64,000 nt of DNA from an uncultured Eubacteriales bacterium (GCA_902795265.1 CADBKM010000006.1:1-64000), one strand, 5' to 3'. Counted from the stretch's first letter, positions 53,164 through 61,494 are shown. Program-made: numbers and translations. Notes: generated by a model not told the origin, from the letters alone.

Positions 53164-54522
53164 CTATACGGTTAGATCGGCATCTTTTTTGTGTCTGAAA
53201 TACAGCAATGCACAGAGATCTATAACGACTGCTGTGATCCATGACAGAGCTTCTGCAAGCGGAAGCACGTCGGGACCGAAATGCCCTGCTCCTGCGTACG
53301 CTAAAGCTACTCTGACCGCAAGACCGGCTATGGTTGCAGCCGATGTGACAGAAGTGTGTTTTGATCCGTTCAGATACCCGTTGAGGACGAACTGCATGCC
53401 GAATATCCAGTAGAAAGGGAGACAAAGAACTATATATCTGAAGCCTGTTTCAGCAGCATCGCGCCCCAGCCCGAACAGCGCAAAAAACTGCATTCCGAAA
53501 AACCAGAGCAACAGTGATGCAATCAAAGAAAATGACACGGACAGAGCAACGCCGTATTTAACACTGCTTCTGACTCTTTCCGGACTATTGCTGCCTGTAT
53601 TCTGGCCGGTAAACACCGAAACAGCGATGCCTATGCTTATAAGCGGGATCAGCAGTATTGAATCTATCTTGAAGGCAACTGCCACTCCGATAACAACGAA
53701 TCCGCCGAGAATGTTCGTTATATTCTGCAGCAGGACTTTACCGGCTGACGAAGCTACAGACTGTATGATCTGAGGGATACCGAGCCTTATACACTCTTTC
53801 AGGTTATCTGCCGCATCTGTTATCTGTTCCTGCGGATATGGTTTTCTTTTCTCCTCCAGTTTCCAATACAGATAAGCTGCAGACATTGCTTCAGCCGTTA
53901 CAGTTGCAATAGCCGCGCCGGAAATACCAAGACCCAGCACAGGAACAAACAGCAGGTCCAGGCCGATGTTCACCAGGCTGGATACCGCAATACCGCCAAG
54001 AGGCCTTTTGCTGTCACCCATTCCTCTGAGTATGCCTGCCTGAAGGCCGTACAGAGCCATAAACGGAACCCCAGCAAAGGTTATACGTATATATGTAAGA
54101 GCGCCGCTCATAAGATCGTCAGGAGTATGCATCAACTCCAATAGTTGCGGTGCAGCAGCAAACGCCGCTGCTGCGATCGCCACAGACAGGATCGTAAGCA
54201 GCTTCCTTATATCCGAAACCAGCCTGTTTACCTCGCCGAATTTCCGGGCGCCATACAGGTGTGAAACCGTGATCGAGCAGCCACCGGATATACCAAGCTG
54301 AACAAGCGTGCACATATCTATTACAGGGCTTACGCTGCTTACGGAGCCAAGCGCTTCCTCGCTTATCGCGTTTCCGAGAATAAGACCGTCTGCTATGGCA
54401 TATGACTGCTGCAGCAGGCTCGCCCCCATCAACGGAAGAATGAACATAATAAAAGCGTAAAGAAGATTGCCTTCTGTTACGCTGTTATATTTTTCTTTGC
54501 CTGTATTGCTGTTATTTGCCAT
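53164..54522 (-). CDS. MATE family multidrug/sodium antiporter
   Basis: 452 residues with twelve hydrophobic helices in two similar halves. N-terminal FIMFILPLMGASLLQQSYAIAD and second-half EECIRLGIPQ-like segment (KECIRLGIPQIIQSVASSAG) are typical of the MATE/DinF group. Export of a cationic compound in exchange for Na+ or H+ is expected. It is 94 bp upstream of the AOR-importer operon on the same strand and could be read with it. That 94-bp gap shows no clear promoter or terminator. Confidence 0.9.
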   Translation of the reverse strand: MANNSNTGKEKYNSVTEGNLLYAFIMFILPLMGASLLQQSYAIADGLILGNAISEEALGSVSSVSPVIDMCTLVQLGISGGCSITVSHLYGARKFGEVNRLVSDIRKLLTILSVAIAAAAFAAAPQLLELMHTPDDLMSGALTYIRITFAGVPFMALYGLQAGILRGMGDSKRPLGGIAVSSLVNIGLDLLFVPVLGLGISGAAIATVTAEAMSAAYLYWKLEEKRKPYPQEQITDAADNLKECIRLGIPQIIQSVASSAGKVLLQNITNILGGFVVIGVAVAFKIDSILLIPLISIGIAVSVFTGQNTGSNSPERVRSSVKYGVALSVSFSLIASLLLWFFGMQFFALFGLGRDAAETGFRYIVLCLPFYWIFGMQFVLNGYLNGSKHTSVTSAATIAGLAVRVALAYAGAGHFGPDVLPLAEALSWITAVVIDLCALLYFRHKKDADLTV

Positions 54523-54562
54523 TATTTCCGGATATTTCCAGGCAGCATCCTGCCTTCAGAGA

Positions 54563-55921
54563 TCAGATTCCCAAAGCTTTCTTCGCCAGCCCGTCAGCCA
54601 TTTCGTTATACCTGTTGCCGGCATGAGCCTTTACCTTCACGAAGCTGATTTCCATGCTCTGCCTTGCCTCAGCGACGTAATCGCGGTAGCCCTGTGTCAG
54701 CGGGTTATTCGCCTTCCATCGTCTGTCCGCCCAGGCACCTATACCCTCGTAGTCATGATAGATCTCAACCTTCTTTATGCCGTTGTTCATGCAGTAATCG
54801 ATGGCAAGCTTCGACCCCATGATCTCACCCGCAACATTTCTCTGCTTTGCAGCCTCTTCATCGTCAAACGCAGAGTTCAGTTCTGTTGTCTCCGTCTTTC
54901 CTTCTGCATCAGTGATGCATATGACGACTCCGCACGAAAACCTGCCGCTTGCGTTGTCATAGCTGCCGTCCACATAAGCTCTCACACCCTCGGGAAAACT
55001 TCCGGACTCGGCAGATGCTGGCCCTTCTGTAAGGCCGAGGTATGCCATGGCCTCAGCCGGATCAGCGAAGCTCTTGTACTCAGCTCCGGCAAATCCGTCT
55101 ACCTGAGCCTTGCAGTCATCCCAGCTCATGAAGATGCCTGTCGTTCTGCCTTTTCTTACCGCATATACTTTTTTTGCCATTGAAGCGGCCTCCCTGCTGT
55201 CATGTTCCGCATCTGCCGGTCTGTGACCGGTTTCCGGATTCTCATCAAACTTTCTGAGAAATGTCAGTCTGTGTATCGGAGTCTTTCCGAGCGTCCGCAG
55301 CCCTTCATAGTGCTTGGCCGTTCCGTAGCCCTTGTTACACGCGAAGTCGTATCCGGGATACACGCTGTCCATCTCTGTCATATACGTGTCTCTGGCAACC
55401 TTGGCCACTATTGAAGCGGCAGCGATGCAGAGGCACTTTTCGTCTCCCTTGATGATGGACTCTGACGGCATTCCGGCGTCAAGCTTAACTGCGTCTATCA
55501 GCAGTATATCCTGAGCGTGCTCATTGCCTTCCGCAGCAAGGAGTCCACGCTCAGAAAGCATGTCGCGGACAGCCGCAATAGCTCTCTTCATGGCTGTTTT
55601 TGTTGCTTCTAGTATGTTGAGCTCATCTATCTCCCTGTTGTCAGCTATGCCTATTCCCCAGGCGACAGCTCTTTCCTTTATGATATCAGAGAGCTCCTCT
55701 CTCCTCTTTGCGGAAAGCTTCTTGGAATCATTAACGCCCGGAACGTCAAAGTCTTCAGGCAGAATAACGCAGGCAGCATATACCGGCCCGGCAAGCGGAC
55801 CTCTTCCGACCTCGTCAATACCCGCTACATACCTGTAACCCTGAGCTCTGAGCTCATCTTCGTGAGCCTTCATTTCAGCCAGTCTGGCTATATCTCTTTC
55901 AAGTCTTTCAGCTTTTGTCAT
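54563..55921 (-). CDS. rnhB: RNase HII-RNase HI fusion protein
   Basis: 452 residues in one frame. Residues ~1-225 are RNase HII: GYRYVAGIDEVGRGPLAGPVY with catalytic Asp36 and Glu37, and ILLIDAVKLDAGMPSES later. A charged linker (NPETGHRPADAEHDSREAAS) leads at Met248 to a viroplasmin-like domain (KKVYAVRKGRTTGIFMSWDD) and then RNase HI (RAYVDGSYDNASGRFSCG, AGEIMGSKLAIDYC, NEMADGLAKKAL). Both halves cut RNA in RNA:DNA hybrids with different preferences. An internal GGGAGG 8 bp before Met248 could give RNase HI alone. It follows rbgA in the usual rplS-rbgA-rnhB order. Confidence 0.92.
   Translation of the reverse strand: MTKAERLERDIARLAEMKAHEDELRAQGYRYVAGIDEVGRGPLAGPVYAACVILPEDFDVPGVNDSKKLSAKRREELSDIIKERAVAWGIGIADNREIDELNILEATKTAMKRAIAAVRDMLSERGLLAAEGNEHAQDILLIDAVKLDAGMPSESIIKGDEKCLCIAAASIVAKVARDTYMTEMDSVYPGYDFACNKGYGTAKHYEGLRTLGKTPIHRLTFLRKFDENPETGHRPADAEHDSREAASMAKKVYAVRKGRTTGIFMSWDDCKAQVDGFAGAEYKSFADPAEAMAYLGLTEGPASAESGSFPEGVRAYVDGSYDNASGRFSCGVVICITDAEGKTETTELNSAFDDEEAAKQRNVAGEIMGSKLAIDYCMNNGIKKVEIYHDYEGIGAWADRRWKANNPLTQGYRDYVAEARQSMEISFVKVKAHAGNRYNEMADGLAKKALGI
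55178..55194 (-). promoter_or_regulatory. Internal ribosome site and start inside the RNase H fusion
   Basis: GGGAGG (55194-55189) stands 8 bp before an in-frame ATG (55180-55178), codon 248. The protein from there begins MAKKVYAVRKG, exactly how stand-alone viroplasmin-RNase HI proteins start. A 205-residue second product is likely. Confidence 0.6.
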
Positions 55922-55924
55922 AAT

Positions 55925-56043
55925 GTAAAGTTTCCTTTACGTTATTCTCTGTATCCTACGTAAAGTTTTCTTTACGTTTTCTCAGTTATATGTGTAAAGA
56001 TCTCTTTACGGTAAAGTATTCTTTACAGTAAAGTTTACTTTAC
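55925..56043. repeat. Five-copy array of the palindrome GTAAAG-N4-CTTTAC
   Basis: Perfect 16-bp units start at 55925, 55960, 55994, 56011 and 56028. The steps are 35, 34, 17 and 17 bp, multiples of about 17. The array fills the gap between rbgA and rnhB; the last copy overlaps the rbgA stop codon and the first ends 4 bp before the rnhB start, covering its ribosome site. As RNA each unit forms a 6-bp hairpin with a tetraloop (GAAA in the one next to the start). It may be a multi-site operator or a translation-control structure. Confidence 0.9.
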
Positions 56044-56880
56044 CTTTTCGAGAGTAATCCTTCCTATCTTTCCGCCTCTGAACTCATCCAGTATGGTCCT
56101 TCCGGTCCTCTCGTAGTCTATCCTTCCGCCCGACATGATGAATCCGCGCTTTCTCGCTATATTATCCATGTTTTCCAGAGTTTCCTCCGAAACATCATCG
56201 AGCTTGTATCTCTCCTTCATTAGATCAGGATAGTTTTCGCCGAGCACTCTTATGAGCTCAAAGCCGAGATCCTGTACTCCAAGGATATCATCTTTTATGC
56301 TACCGCAGAAGGCAAGATTCAATCCGACATTCGGGTCTTCAAATTTAGGCCACAGGATTCCCGGTGTGTCGAGCAGCTGCATCCCGTTTGTAAGAGTGAG
56401 CCACTGCTTGCCCTTTGTAACACCCGGCTTGTCTCCTGTTTTCGCGGATCTTTTTCCGGTAAGGCGGTTGATAAGTGAGGACTTGCCAACATTCGGAACT
56501 CCGACGATCATGATGCGAAGCGGCCTTTTTACCGACCTTGTTTCATTTCTTTTTGTCTGCTCGGCCTCCAGAGCCTTCAGCAGTTTCTTGATGTTTTCTC
56601 CGGACTGCAGATTCAGAGCCATTACACGGCTTACGCCCTTGCTGCCCATAAGCTTCTCTGACCACGCCTGTGTTTCAGTCTCATCCGCCAGGTCGGCCTT
56701 TCCGAGCACTATGATCCTCGGTTTTCCTGAAACGAGCTCATCTATGATCGGGTTCCTGCTCGACACGGGAATACGGCTGTCGACTATCTCTATTACGAGA
56801 TCGACAGCTTTGAGGTTTTCCTGTATGAGCTCGCGGGTCTTTTTCATATGACCCGGATACCAGTTTATATTGTCTATCAT
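56035..56880 (-). CDS. rbgA: Ribosome biogenesis GTPase RbgA (YlqF)
   Basis: 281 residues with circularly permuted GTPase motifs: first G4 (IIVLGKADLADETETQ), then G1 (MIVGVPNVGKSSLINRL), G2/G3 (KPGVTKGKQWL, LLDTPGILWPKF). The start is WYPGHMKKTRELI, typical for YlqF. It helps late assembly of the 50S subunit. It lies between rplS and rnhB. Confidence 0.96.
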   Translation of the reverse strand: MIDNINWYPGHMKKTRELIQENLKAVDLVIEIVDSRIPVSSRNPIIDELVSGKPRIIVLGKADLADETETQAWSEKLMGSKGVSRVMALNLQSGENIKKLLKALEAEQTKRNETRSVKRPLRIMIVGVPNVGKSSLINRLTGKRSAKTGDKPGVTKGKQWLTLTNGMQLLDTPGILWPKFEDPNVGLNLAFCGSIKDDILGVQDLGFELIRVLGENYPDLMKERYKLDDVSEETLENMDNIARKRGFIMSGGRIDYERTGRTILDEFRGGKIGRITLEKVK

Positions 56881-56921
56881 TTACAGTCTCCCGTTCTAAC
56901 GGTTTTGATATTGTAAGCGTA

Positions 56922-56957
56922 AGAAAAAGCATACCCTCGACAAGGTCTCAGGTATGC
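56922..56957 (-). terminator. Terminator after rplS
   Basis: GCATACC and GGTATGC form a stem (loop about 15 nt) followed on the minus strand by TTTTTCTT. It lies 11 bp after the rplS stop. It separates rplS from rbgA at least in part. Confidence 0.8.
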
Positions 56958-56967
56958 ATGTTGATCA

Positions 56968-57309
56968 CTATTCAGCGCTCTTGATTCTGGCTGCTTTACC
57001 GGTTCTCTGACGCATGTAGTTGAGCTTAGCTCTTCTGACTTTACCTCTTCTGACTACCTCGATCTTCTCGATCTTTGGCGAGTGCAGCGGGAATGTCTTC
57101 TCAACGCCGATTCCGTTCGACAGCTTTCTTACTGTGAAAGTCTCGTTAACGCCGCCGTGCTGTCTCTTAAGTACATAGCCTTCGAATACCTGGATTCTCT
57201 CTCTCTGACCCTCGATGATCTTAACGTGCACTCTCAGAGTGTCGCCGACCTTGAAATCAGGAATGTTATCCTTTTTGTAATCCATTGTGATCTGATCTAA
57301 AATATTCAC
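56968..57309 (-). CDS. rplS: 50S ribosomal protein L19
   Basis: 113 residues with the L19 sequences [22 protein letters not shown] and [20 protein letters not shown] and [14 protein letters not shown]. The start codon is GTG (57309), set by AAGGAG 8 bp upstream. L19 sits at the 30S-50S interface. The usual upstream genes rpsP-rimM-trmD are absent, so it has its own promoter and leader. Confidence 0.97.
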   Translation of the reverse strand: MNILDQITMDYKKDNIPDFKVGDTLRVHVKIIEGQRERIQVFEGYVLKRQHGGVNETFTVRKLSNGIGVEKTFPLHSPKIEKIEVVRRGKVRRAKLNYMRQRTGKAARIKSAE

Positions 57310-57317
57310 GTTATTCT

Positions 57318-57415
57318 CTCCTTCCTCTCAAGACGTTCTTGGAGCCACCGACCTTAATGCCGTCTCCAGAGGACCGCCCGTAATAACTATGGCTGCCGCT
57401 TTGCCGACAGCCATA
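57318..57415 (-). promoter_or_regulatory. Structured 5' leader of rplS, possible L19 autoregulatory RNA
   Basis: The ~100-nt leader has a first hairpin (TATGGCTG/CAGCCATA) and a second long stem (CCTCT-n2-AGACG with CGTCT-n2-AGAGG). The last arm ends right at the AAGGAG ribosome site. Firmicute rplS genes often carry an L19-binding leader; I infer the same here but did not match it to a model. Confidence 0.5.
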
Positions 57416-57417
57416 AT

Positions 57418-57446
57418 AGAATACTATATCAGAATATGGATTTCAA
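57418..57446 (-). promoter_or_regulatory. Promoter of rplS
   Basis: -35 TTGAAA (57446-57441), spacer 17, -10 TATTCT (57423-57418). Confidence 0.65.
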
Positions 57447-57475
57447 GCACTTTTTACAGAAAATGCTATTTGTTT

Positions 57476-58354
57476 TTAAGCTCTCGGGTGGCAGCTTCTG
57501 AACACTTCACGAACACGGATGTCGATGACCGACAGATACGCGATACCTACAGACATATCTTCAAATCCCATGAGTTCCTGCAGCGTTCTGAGATCGCCGC
57601 CGTTCTGCAGGATGTGAACGGCAAAGCTGTCGCGGAGTATCTGCGGTGTCATGCGGGACTCTATCCCGAGAATATGACCGTAGTCTTTCAGGATCTTCCA
57701 TATGCCCTGTCTTGTGAGAGGCTCTCCTCTGAAGTTCACGAAGACGAAATCTTCATCACTTGGATCCTGCCCATGGATAGCCTTGTAGGCATTCTCCATG
57801 TAATCCTTCATGGCTGCAGAAGCATAGCTTCCGAGCGGTACTATCCTGCTCTCATCGTTGATGTCTCTGAGAGTCACGAAGTTCATCCTCAGATTCACAT
57901 CTTCAAATCTCAGCCTTACGACCTCAGTGACCCTTGCTCCTGTGCCGTACATGAACTCGAGCAGAGCTTTATCGCGAAGACCCTTGGTGTCTTCGTCAGG
58001 CAGGTTCATGAGTCTGGCGGCTTCTTCAATAGTCAGATAGTCGATCTGGCGCTTGTCCGTCTTTATCGCCTTTATTCTGGTGAAAGGATTCTCGCTGATA
58101 ACGCCCTTGCTGATCAGGTACTCATAGTACATTCTCAGGGCCGACACCTTACGGTTGATCGTAGGCTTGGACTTGTTCTCATTGCTGAGCTGCAGCACAT
58201 ATGATATGGCATCGTTGTCCGTGCACTTTTCGAGCGAATCCGTTCCGCGCCCTGCCAGATACTTTTCAAACGCGGCCAGATCCCTTTCGTAGGCTATAAG
58301 AGTATTCTCGGCCTTACGCTTGTCGTTTTTCATGTACTCAATAAATCCGCGCAT
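57476..58354 (-). CDS. xerD: XerD-like tyrosine recombinase with altered active site
   Basis: 292 residues, aligning end to end with XerD, including the C-terminal FRSCHPRA. The first catalytic Arg (TGARVTE, Arg141), the second Arg (Arg241) and Tyr273 are kept. The beta-hairpin Lys is replaced by Ile165, the HxxR His by Gln238 (TPQILRDSFAVH), and the His/Trp of LGHAD by Phe264 (LMGFEDMS). XerD with XerC resolves chromosome dimers at dif. The neighbour NUDIX gene matches the xerD locus of other Firmicutes, so this is the positional xerD, not a mobile integrase. Activity is doubtful. Confidence 0.82.
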   Translation of the reverse strand: MRGFIEYMKNDKRKAENTLIAYERDLAAFEKYLAGRGTDSLEKCTDNDAISYVLQLSNENKSKPTINRKVSALRMYYEYLISKGVISENPFTRIKAIKTDKRQIDYLTIEEAARLMNLPDEDTKGLRDKALLEFMYGTGARVTEVVRLRFEDVNLRMNFVTLRDINDESRIVPLGSYASAAMKDYMENAYKAIHGQDPSDEDFVFVNFRGEPLTRQGIWKILKDYGHILGIESRMTPQILRDSFAVHILQNGGDLRTLQELMGFEDMSVGIAYLSVIDIRVREVFRSCHPRA

Positions 58355-58365
58355 CTCTATCCCTC

Positions 58366-58899
58366 CTATAATTCACCAGCCTGTCTGGCGTAAAGCAGTC
58401 CTATGATAGTCTTGGCATCTTTGATCTCATTTTTCATGATCATGTTTATCAGCTCGTCCGGATCGTATTCGAGGATCTCGAGGCACTCGCTCTCATCCCA
58501 GTGCGGCTCTCCCGGAGTGAGTCCCCTGCAGATAAAGATGTGAAGATATTCGCTCGAATATCCGCAGGTCGGATAGAACGACAGCAGATGCTCCACATGA
58601 TCCGCTGTGTAGCCTGTCTCTTCGGTAAACTCTCTTGATGCGGTAACCTCAGGAGTCTCTCCCGGATCTGCCTTTCCGGCAGGCAGTTCGAGAAGCGCTT
58701 TCTCGAAAGCCTTCCTGTACTGGCGTACCATGAGCACTTTACCCTCATCGGTTATTGCCACCATGATCGAACCGCCGCTGTGCTCAACGATATCACGTAC
58801 GGATTCACCCGCCATGGTTTCTACGCGATGCTTGCGGACTCTGAAAACCGGCCCTTCATATACTATTTCACTGCTTATCGTCTTTTCTTCGAATATCAT
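58366..58899 (-). CDS. NUDIX hydrolase, ADP-ribose pyrophosphatase type
   Basis: 177 residues. The Nudix box fits GX5EX7REUXEEXGU: GKADPGETPEVTASREFTEETGY. The N-terminal EGPVFRVRKHRVE and the LPAGK-type lead-in LLELPAGKAD are typical of the ADP-ribose/NudF group. It cleaves ADP-ribose to AMP and ribose 5-phosphate. It is 11 bp before xerD, as nudF lies near xerD in bacilli. Confidence 0.93.
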   Translation of the reverse strand: MIFEEKTISSEIVYEGPVFRVRKHRVETMAGESVRDIVEHSGGSIMVAITDEGKVLMVRQYRKAFEKALLELPAGKADPGETPEVTASREFTEETGYTADHVEHLLSFYPTCGYSSEYLHIFICRGLTPGEPHWDESECLEILEYDPDELINMIMKNEIKDAKTIIGLLYARQAGEL

Positions 58900-58953
58900 A
58901 ACGCACCTTTACAATAATCTTATTATTTATTTATATTTTAGCACATTGTCAGC

Positions 58954-59316
58954 TCATATAAGACAAAGATTTTTCGCAAGTTCCCACACCAATACCTGCT
59001 TCCATTTGCGCCATGTGTTCTCATGAGCCATATCGCTGTAAGGAACATTGTAGCTTATGCAGTCGATAGTGCCCTGCCGGTACTCCTCAGGTATCATCAG
59101 GAGCGCTTTTCTTATGCAGCTCAGATGATATTTCGCCGTACTGAGCACTTCTGAATCTTTGATCACATCCTCATCATCAACAAAGAATACCAGCTCATCA
59201 TCATCTGCCGCATAATTGCTTACAGCTTCGAGCTTCCTGAGCCTGTCCATATCCTTTATCAGCCATATGCACTGGTAATATACCGGTTTCGGTACGCTGT
59301 ATTTATTCCTTCTCAT
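58954..59316 (-). CDS. Hypothetical protein, possible RinA/ArpU-like DNA-binding protein
   Basis: 120 residues, not firmly recognised. It begins MRRNKYSVPKPVYYQCIWLI, has an acidic middle (AADDDELVFFVDDED), then KYHLSCIRKALLMIPEEYRQG and ends WRKWKQVLVWELAKNL. This layout, with a sigma-region-4-like end, recalls small phage-type regulators in clostridia, but the match is weak. GGGAGG stands before ATG 59316. It is alone, divergent from a possible short ORF. Confidence 0.6.
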   Translation of the reverse strand: MRRNKYSVPKPVYYQCIWLIKDMDRLRKLEAVSNYAADDDELVFFVDDEDVIKDSEVLSTAKYHLSCIRKALLMIPEEYRQGTIDCISYNVPYSDMAHENTWRKWKQVLVWELAKNLCLI

Positions 59317-59404
59317 AATTATCCTCCCTTCGAAATGAAACGCTGAATCAATTCTAGCGGCCGCGTCGCTTATGATTATGACGTTTATGTGAGGAGGTCA
59401 TTTT

Positions 59405-59527
59405 ATGTCGGAAAAAGGTCATTTATTGCAGGATTTCATGCGGCGCCAAAAGAAAAAGGACGCTTTTGCGTCCTTGGAAGCATTATGGTCTGTGATATCT
59501 CGAGAAGTCTCTTCTGCTGGCGTATGA
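59405..59527 (+). CDS. Possible 40-residue ORF with strong ribosome site
   Basis: ATG 59405 has AGGAGGT 6-7 bp upstream. It encodes MSEKGHLLQDFMRRQ and continues to a TGA at 59527, running through the minus-strand terminator and into the antisense of the PHP gene. The strong site is the only evidence; the overlap with a terminator argues against it. Confidence 0.2.
   Translation: MSEKGHLLQDFMRRQKKKDAFASLEALWSVISREVSSAGV
59450..59475 (-). terminator. Terminator after the PHP gene
   Basis: AAGGACGC-AAAA-GCGTCCTT followed by TTTCTTTT on the minus strand. It starts 8 bp after the PHP stop codon and ends the clpX-lon-engB-hpt-PHP run of genes. Confidence 0.88.
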
Positions 59528-60361
59528 ATGAAAATCCGAACCTCTGGTTATCATGAGCCCGTGTTCATTCGCAAACTCTACAAGCATTTCCTGCTGCACC
59601 GGATCAGCTGACGGATGATGGCATTCGATCCCGTCGATACCGTAACATAGCATGCGGTCGAGTATCTCATACATTCTCGGCTTGAACTCCTCAAAGGTCT
59701 CATCAAGATGCCTCTGCTCCATCGGATGTGCCATAACGGCCAGCCCGCCGGCTGCATGTATTATATCTACGACTTCCTTTGTATGCAGCGTCTCTTTCTT
59801 GATGCTCCTGATTTCAGGGTCTCTGAAGATCGTATTGAAAGCTTCACTGTGGGATTTTACGAATCCTTTTTTTATAAGGACCGAAGCAAATGTCGGTTTT
59901 CCCATGAAGCGCCCCTCATTTACGGCATACAGCTCATCATAGCTGATATCATAGCCTTTATCATTGAGCGCCTTCAGGAATCTATTGTTTCGGTCATTTC
60001 TCTGCTTCAGTATCTTTCCTATAGCAAGATTGAACGCCGGATGATCAGGGTCAAAACCGTATCCGAGCATGTGAATATCTTTGCCCAGCTCATCTTCCGA
60101 GTCGAACTCTATGCCTGAAATATACTTCACGCCAAGCTCTTCCGCATACTTCTCGCCGTAAACAGAACCTTCCACGCCGTCGTGGTCAGTAATGGCCAGC
60201 AGCTCGTAGCCCTCATCAGCACGCATCTTAAGCACCTCTTTCGGAGTAAGCGCTCCGTCCGAGTAAAGAGTATGAAGATGAAGATCCTTTTTCAGGTCCG
60301 ATTCTATAAGCGCCCTGAGGTCATCTTTGCTGAAATTTTCGTTTATCTTAAAGCTTATCAA
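59483..60361 (-). CDS. PHP-domain phosphoesterase
   Basis: 292 residues if started at TTG 60361, which has GAGG 7 bp upstream and overlaps the hpt end by 14 bp; no ATG lies between there and the conserved start. Metal-binding PHP motifs: KDLHLHTLYSDGALTP, LLAITDHDGVEG, a His in AAGGLAVMAHPM and the terminal MITRGSDFHSY. Family members cleave phosphates such as 3'-5' bisphosphonucleosides or short RNA (YciV/TrpH group). Substrate not defined. Confidence 0.87.
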   Translation of the reverse strand: MISFKINENFSKDDLRALIESDLKKDLHLHTLYSDGALTPKEVLKMRADEGYELLAITDHDGVEGSVYGEKYAEELGVKYISGIEFDSEDELGKDIHMLGYGFDPDHPAFNLAIGKILKQRNDRNNRFLKALNDKGYDISYDELYAVNEGRFMGKPTFASVLIKKGFVKSHSEAFNTIFRDPEIRSIKKETLHTKEVVDIIHAAGGLAVMAHPMEQRHLDETFEEFKPRMYEILDRMLCYGIDGIECHHPSADPVQQEMLVEFANEHGLMITRGSDFHSYASRRDFSRYHRP

Positions 60362-60893
60362 TGTCGTCCTCTTCAAGATATGAGATGTAAGGAAGATCTC
60401 TGTATTTCTGGTCGAAGTCAAGTCCGTAACCTATGACGAACAGGTCGTCGATCTCGAATCCGACATAGTCTGCATGGAAATCAGCAGTCCTGCGCGATTC
60501 CTTATTGAGCATGGTGCAGACCTTTATCGATTTAGGCCCTCTCTCCTGAAGTTTCGCAAGCACATACTTAAGAGTATTGCCTGTGTCCACGATGTCCTCG
60601 ACAACGATGACATTCGCGTTGTACATGTTTATTTCAGGATCGAATTTGATCTTTACAACACCGGAACTTGTAGTGGAAGAGCCGTAGCTGCTTGCAGAGA
60701 TGAAGTCAAGCCTTGTATCGACTGTAAGGTGCTTCATTATGTCTCCGATCCACATTATTGAGCCCTTAAGCGTGCAGAGAAGGATAACTTCTTCGCCTTC
60801 ATAGTCCTTGTCGATCTGGGCTGCGATCTCTTTAGCTCTTTTCGAGATCTGCTCTTCTGTAAAAAGGACCTTTCCGAATTTTCTTTCCGCCAT
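60348..60893 (-). CDS. hpt: Hypoxanthine phosphoribosyltransferase
   Basis: 181 residues. The PRPP motif is VIVVEDIVDTGNTLKYVL, with DFISASSYGSST upstream and the FVIGYGLDFDQKYRDLPYI end typical of Hpt. It salvages hypoxanthine and guanine. It lies 15 bp after engB. Confidence 0.96.
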   Translation of the reverse strand: MAERKFGKVLFTEEQISKRAKEIAAQIDKDYEGEEVILLCTLKGSIMWIGDIMKHLTVDTRLDFISASSYGSSTTSSGVVKIKFDPEINMYNANVIVVEDIVDTGNTLKYVLAKLQERGPKSIKVCTMLNKESRRTADFHADYVGFEIDDLFVIGYGLDFDQKYRDLPYISYLEEDDIDKL

Positions 60894-60908
60894 TTTTTCC
60901 TCCTGTCT

Positions 60909-61490
60909 CTAAAGCAGTGAAGCTATTGCCTCAAGCAGTTCCTCATCTCCGGTCCTTTTCAGTGCCGAGACCGGTATTACTATATCCTCTTTGCCCATAC
61001 CCAGCGTCTGTCTTATCGTCTTGATGCAGGATGCCTTCTGATTGTTCCCGACTTTATCAGCCTTGGTTGCAACGACTATACCGTCAAGTCCGTAGTATTT
61101 AAGGTATTCGTACATCTGCACGTCCTGAGCGCTCGGCTTATGGCGAATATCCACCAGCTGCACCACCTTGCGCAGATTCCTTCTGTTCTCGAGGTATCCC
61201 TCTATCATCGCGCCCCACTTCTCGCTCTCGCTCCTGCTGACCTTTGCGAAACCGTATCCGGGCAGGTCAACGATCCTGAACGCATCATCACATCTGTAAA
61301 AATTGATCGTTCTGGTCTTTCCGGGATTTCCCGAGACTCTCGCGAGCGATTTTCTGCCGGTGATGAGGTTCAGAAGCGATGATTTTCCGACGTTGGACCT
61401 CCCCGCGAAAGCTATCTCGGGTATGTCTTCGGGCGGATATTGTGACGCTTTTACTGCGACTGCTTCAAGTTCGGCTTTGTTTACTTTCAT
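60909..61490 (-). CDS. engB: Ribosome biogenesis GTP-binding protein EngB (YsxC)
   Basis: 193 residues. G1 FAGRSNVGKSSLLN, G3 RIVDLPGYGFAKV, G4 VVATKADKVGNN. YsxC is needed for 50S assembly. Only 4 bp separate it from lon upstream, the conserved lon-ysxC order of Firmicutes. Confidence 0.96.
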   Translation of the reverse strand: MKVNKAELEAVAVKASQYPPEDIPEIAFAGRSNVGKSSLLNLITGRKSLARVSGNPGKTRTINFYRCDDAFRIVDLPGYGFAKVSRSESEKWGAMIEGYLENRRNLRKVVQLVDIRHKPSAQDVQMYEYLKYYGLDGIVVATKADKVGNNQKASCIKTIRQTLGMGKEDIVIPVSALKRTGDEELLEAIASLL

Positions 61491-61494
61491 CTGA

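Noticed and set aside
55925..56043. The palindrome array as a CRISPR
   Set aside because: Units are 16 bp with 1-bp or 18-19-bp gaps and no spacers of constant length; no cas genes are present.
57476..58354. Tyrosine recombinase as a prophage or transposon integrase
   Set aside because: It aligns along its full length with XerD, sits beside a NUDIX gene as in other Firmicutes, and has no phage genes or attachment repeats around it.
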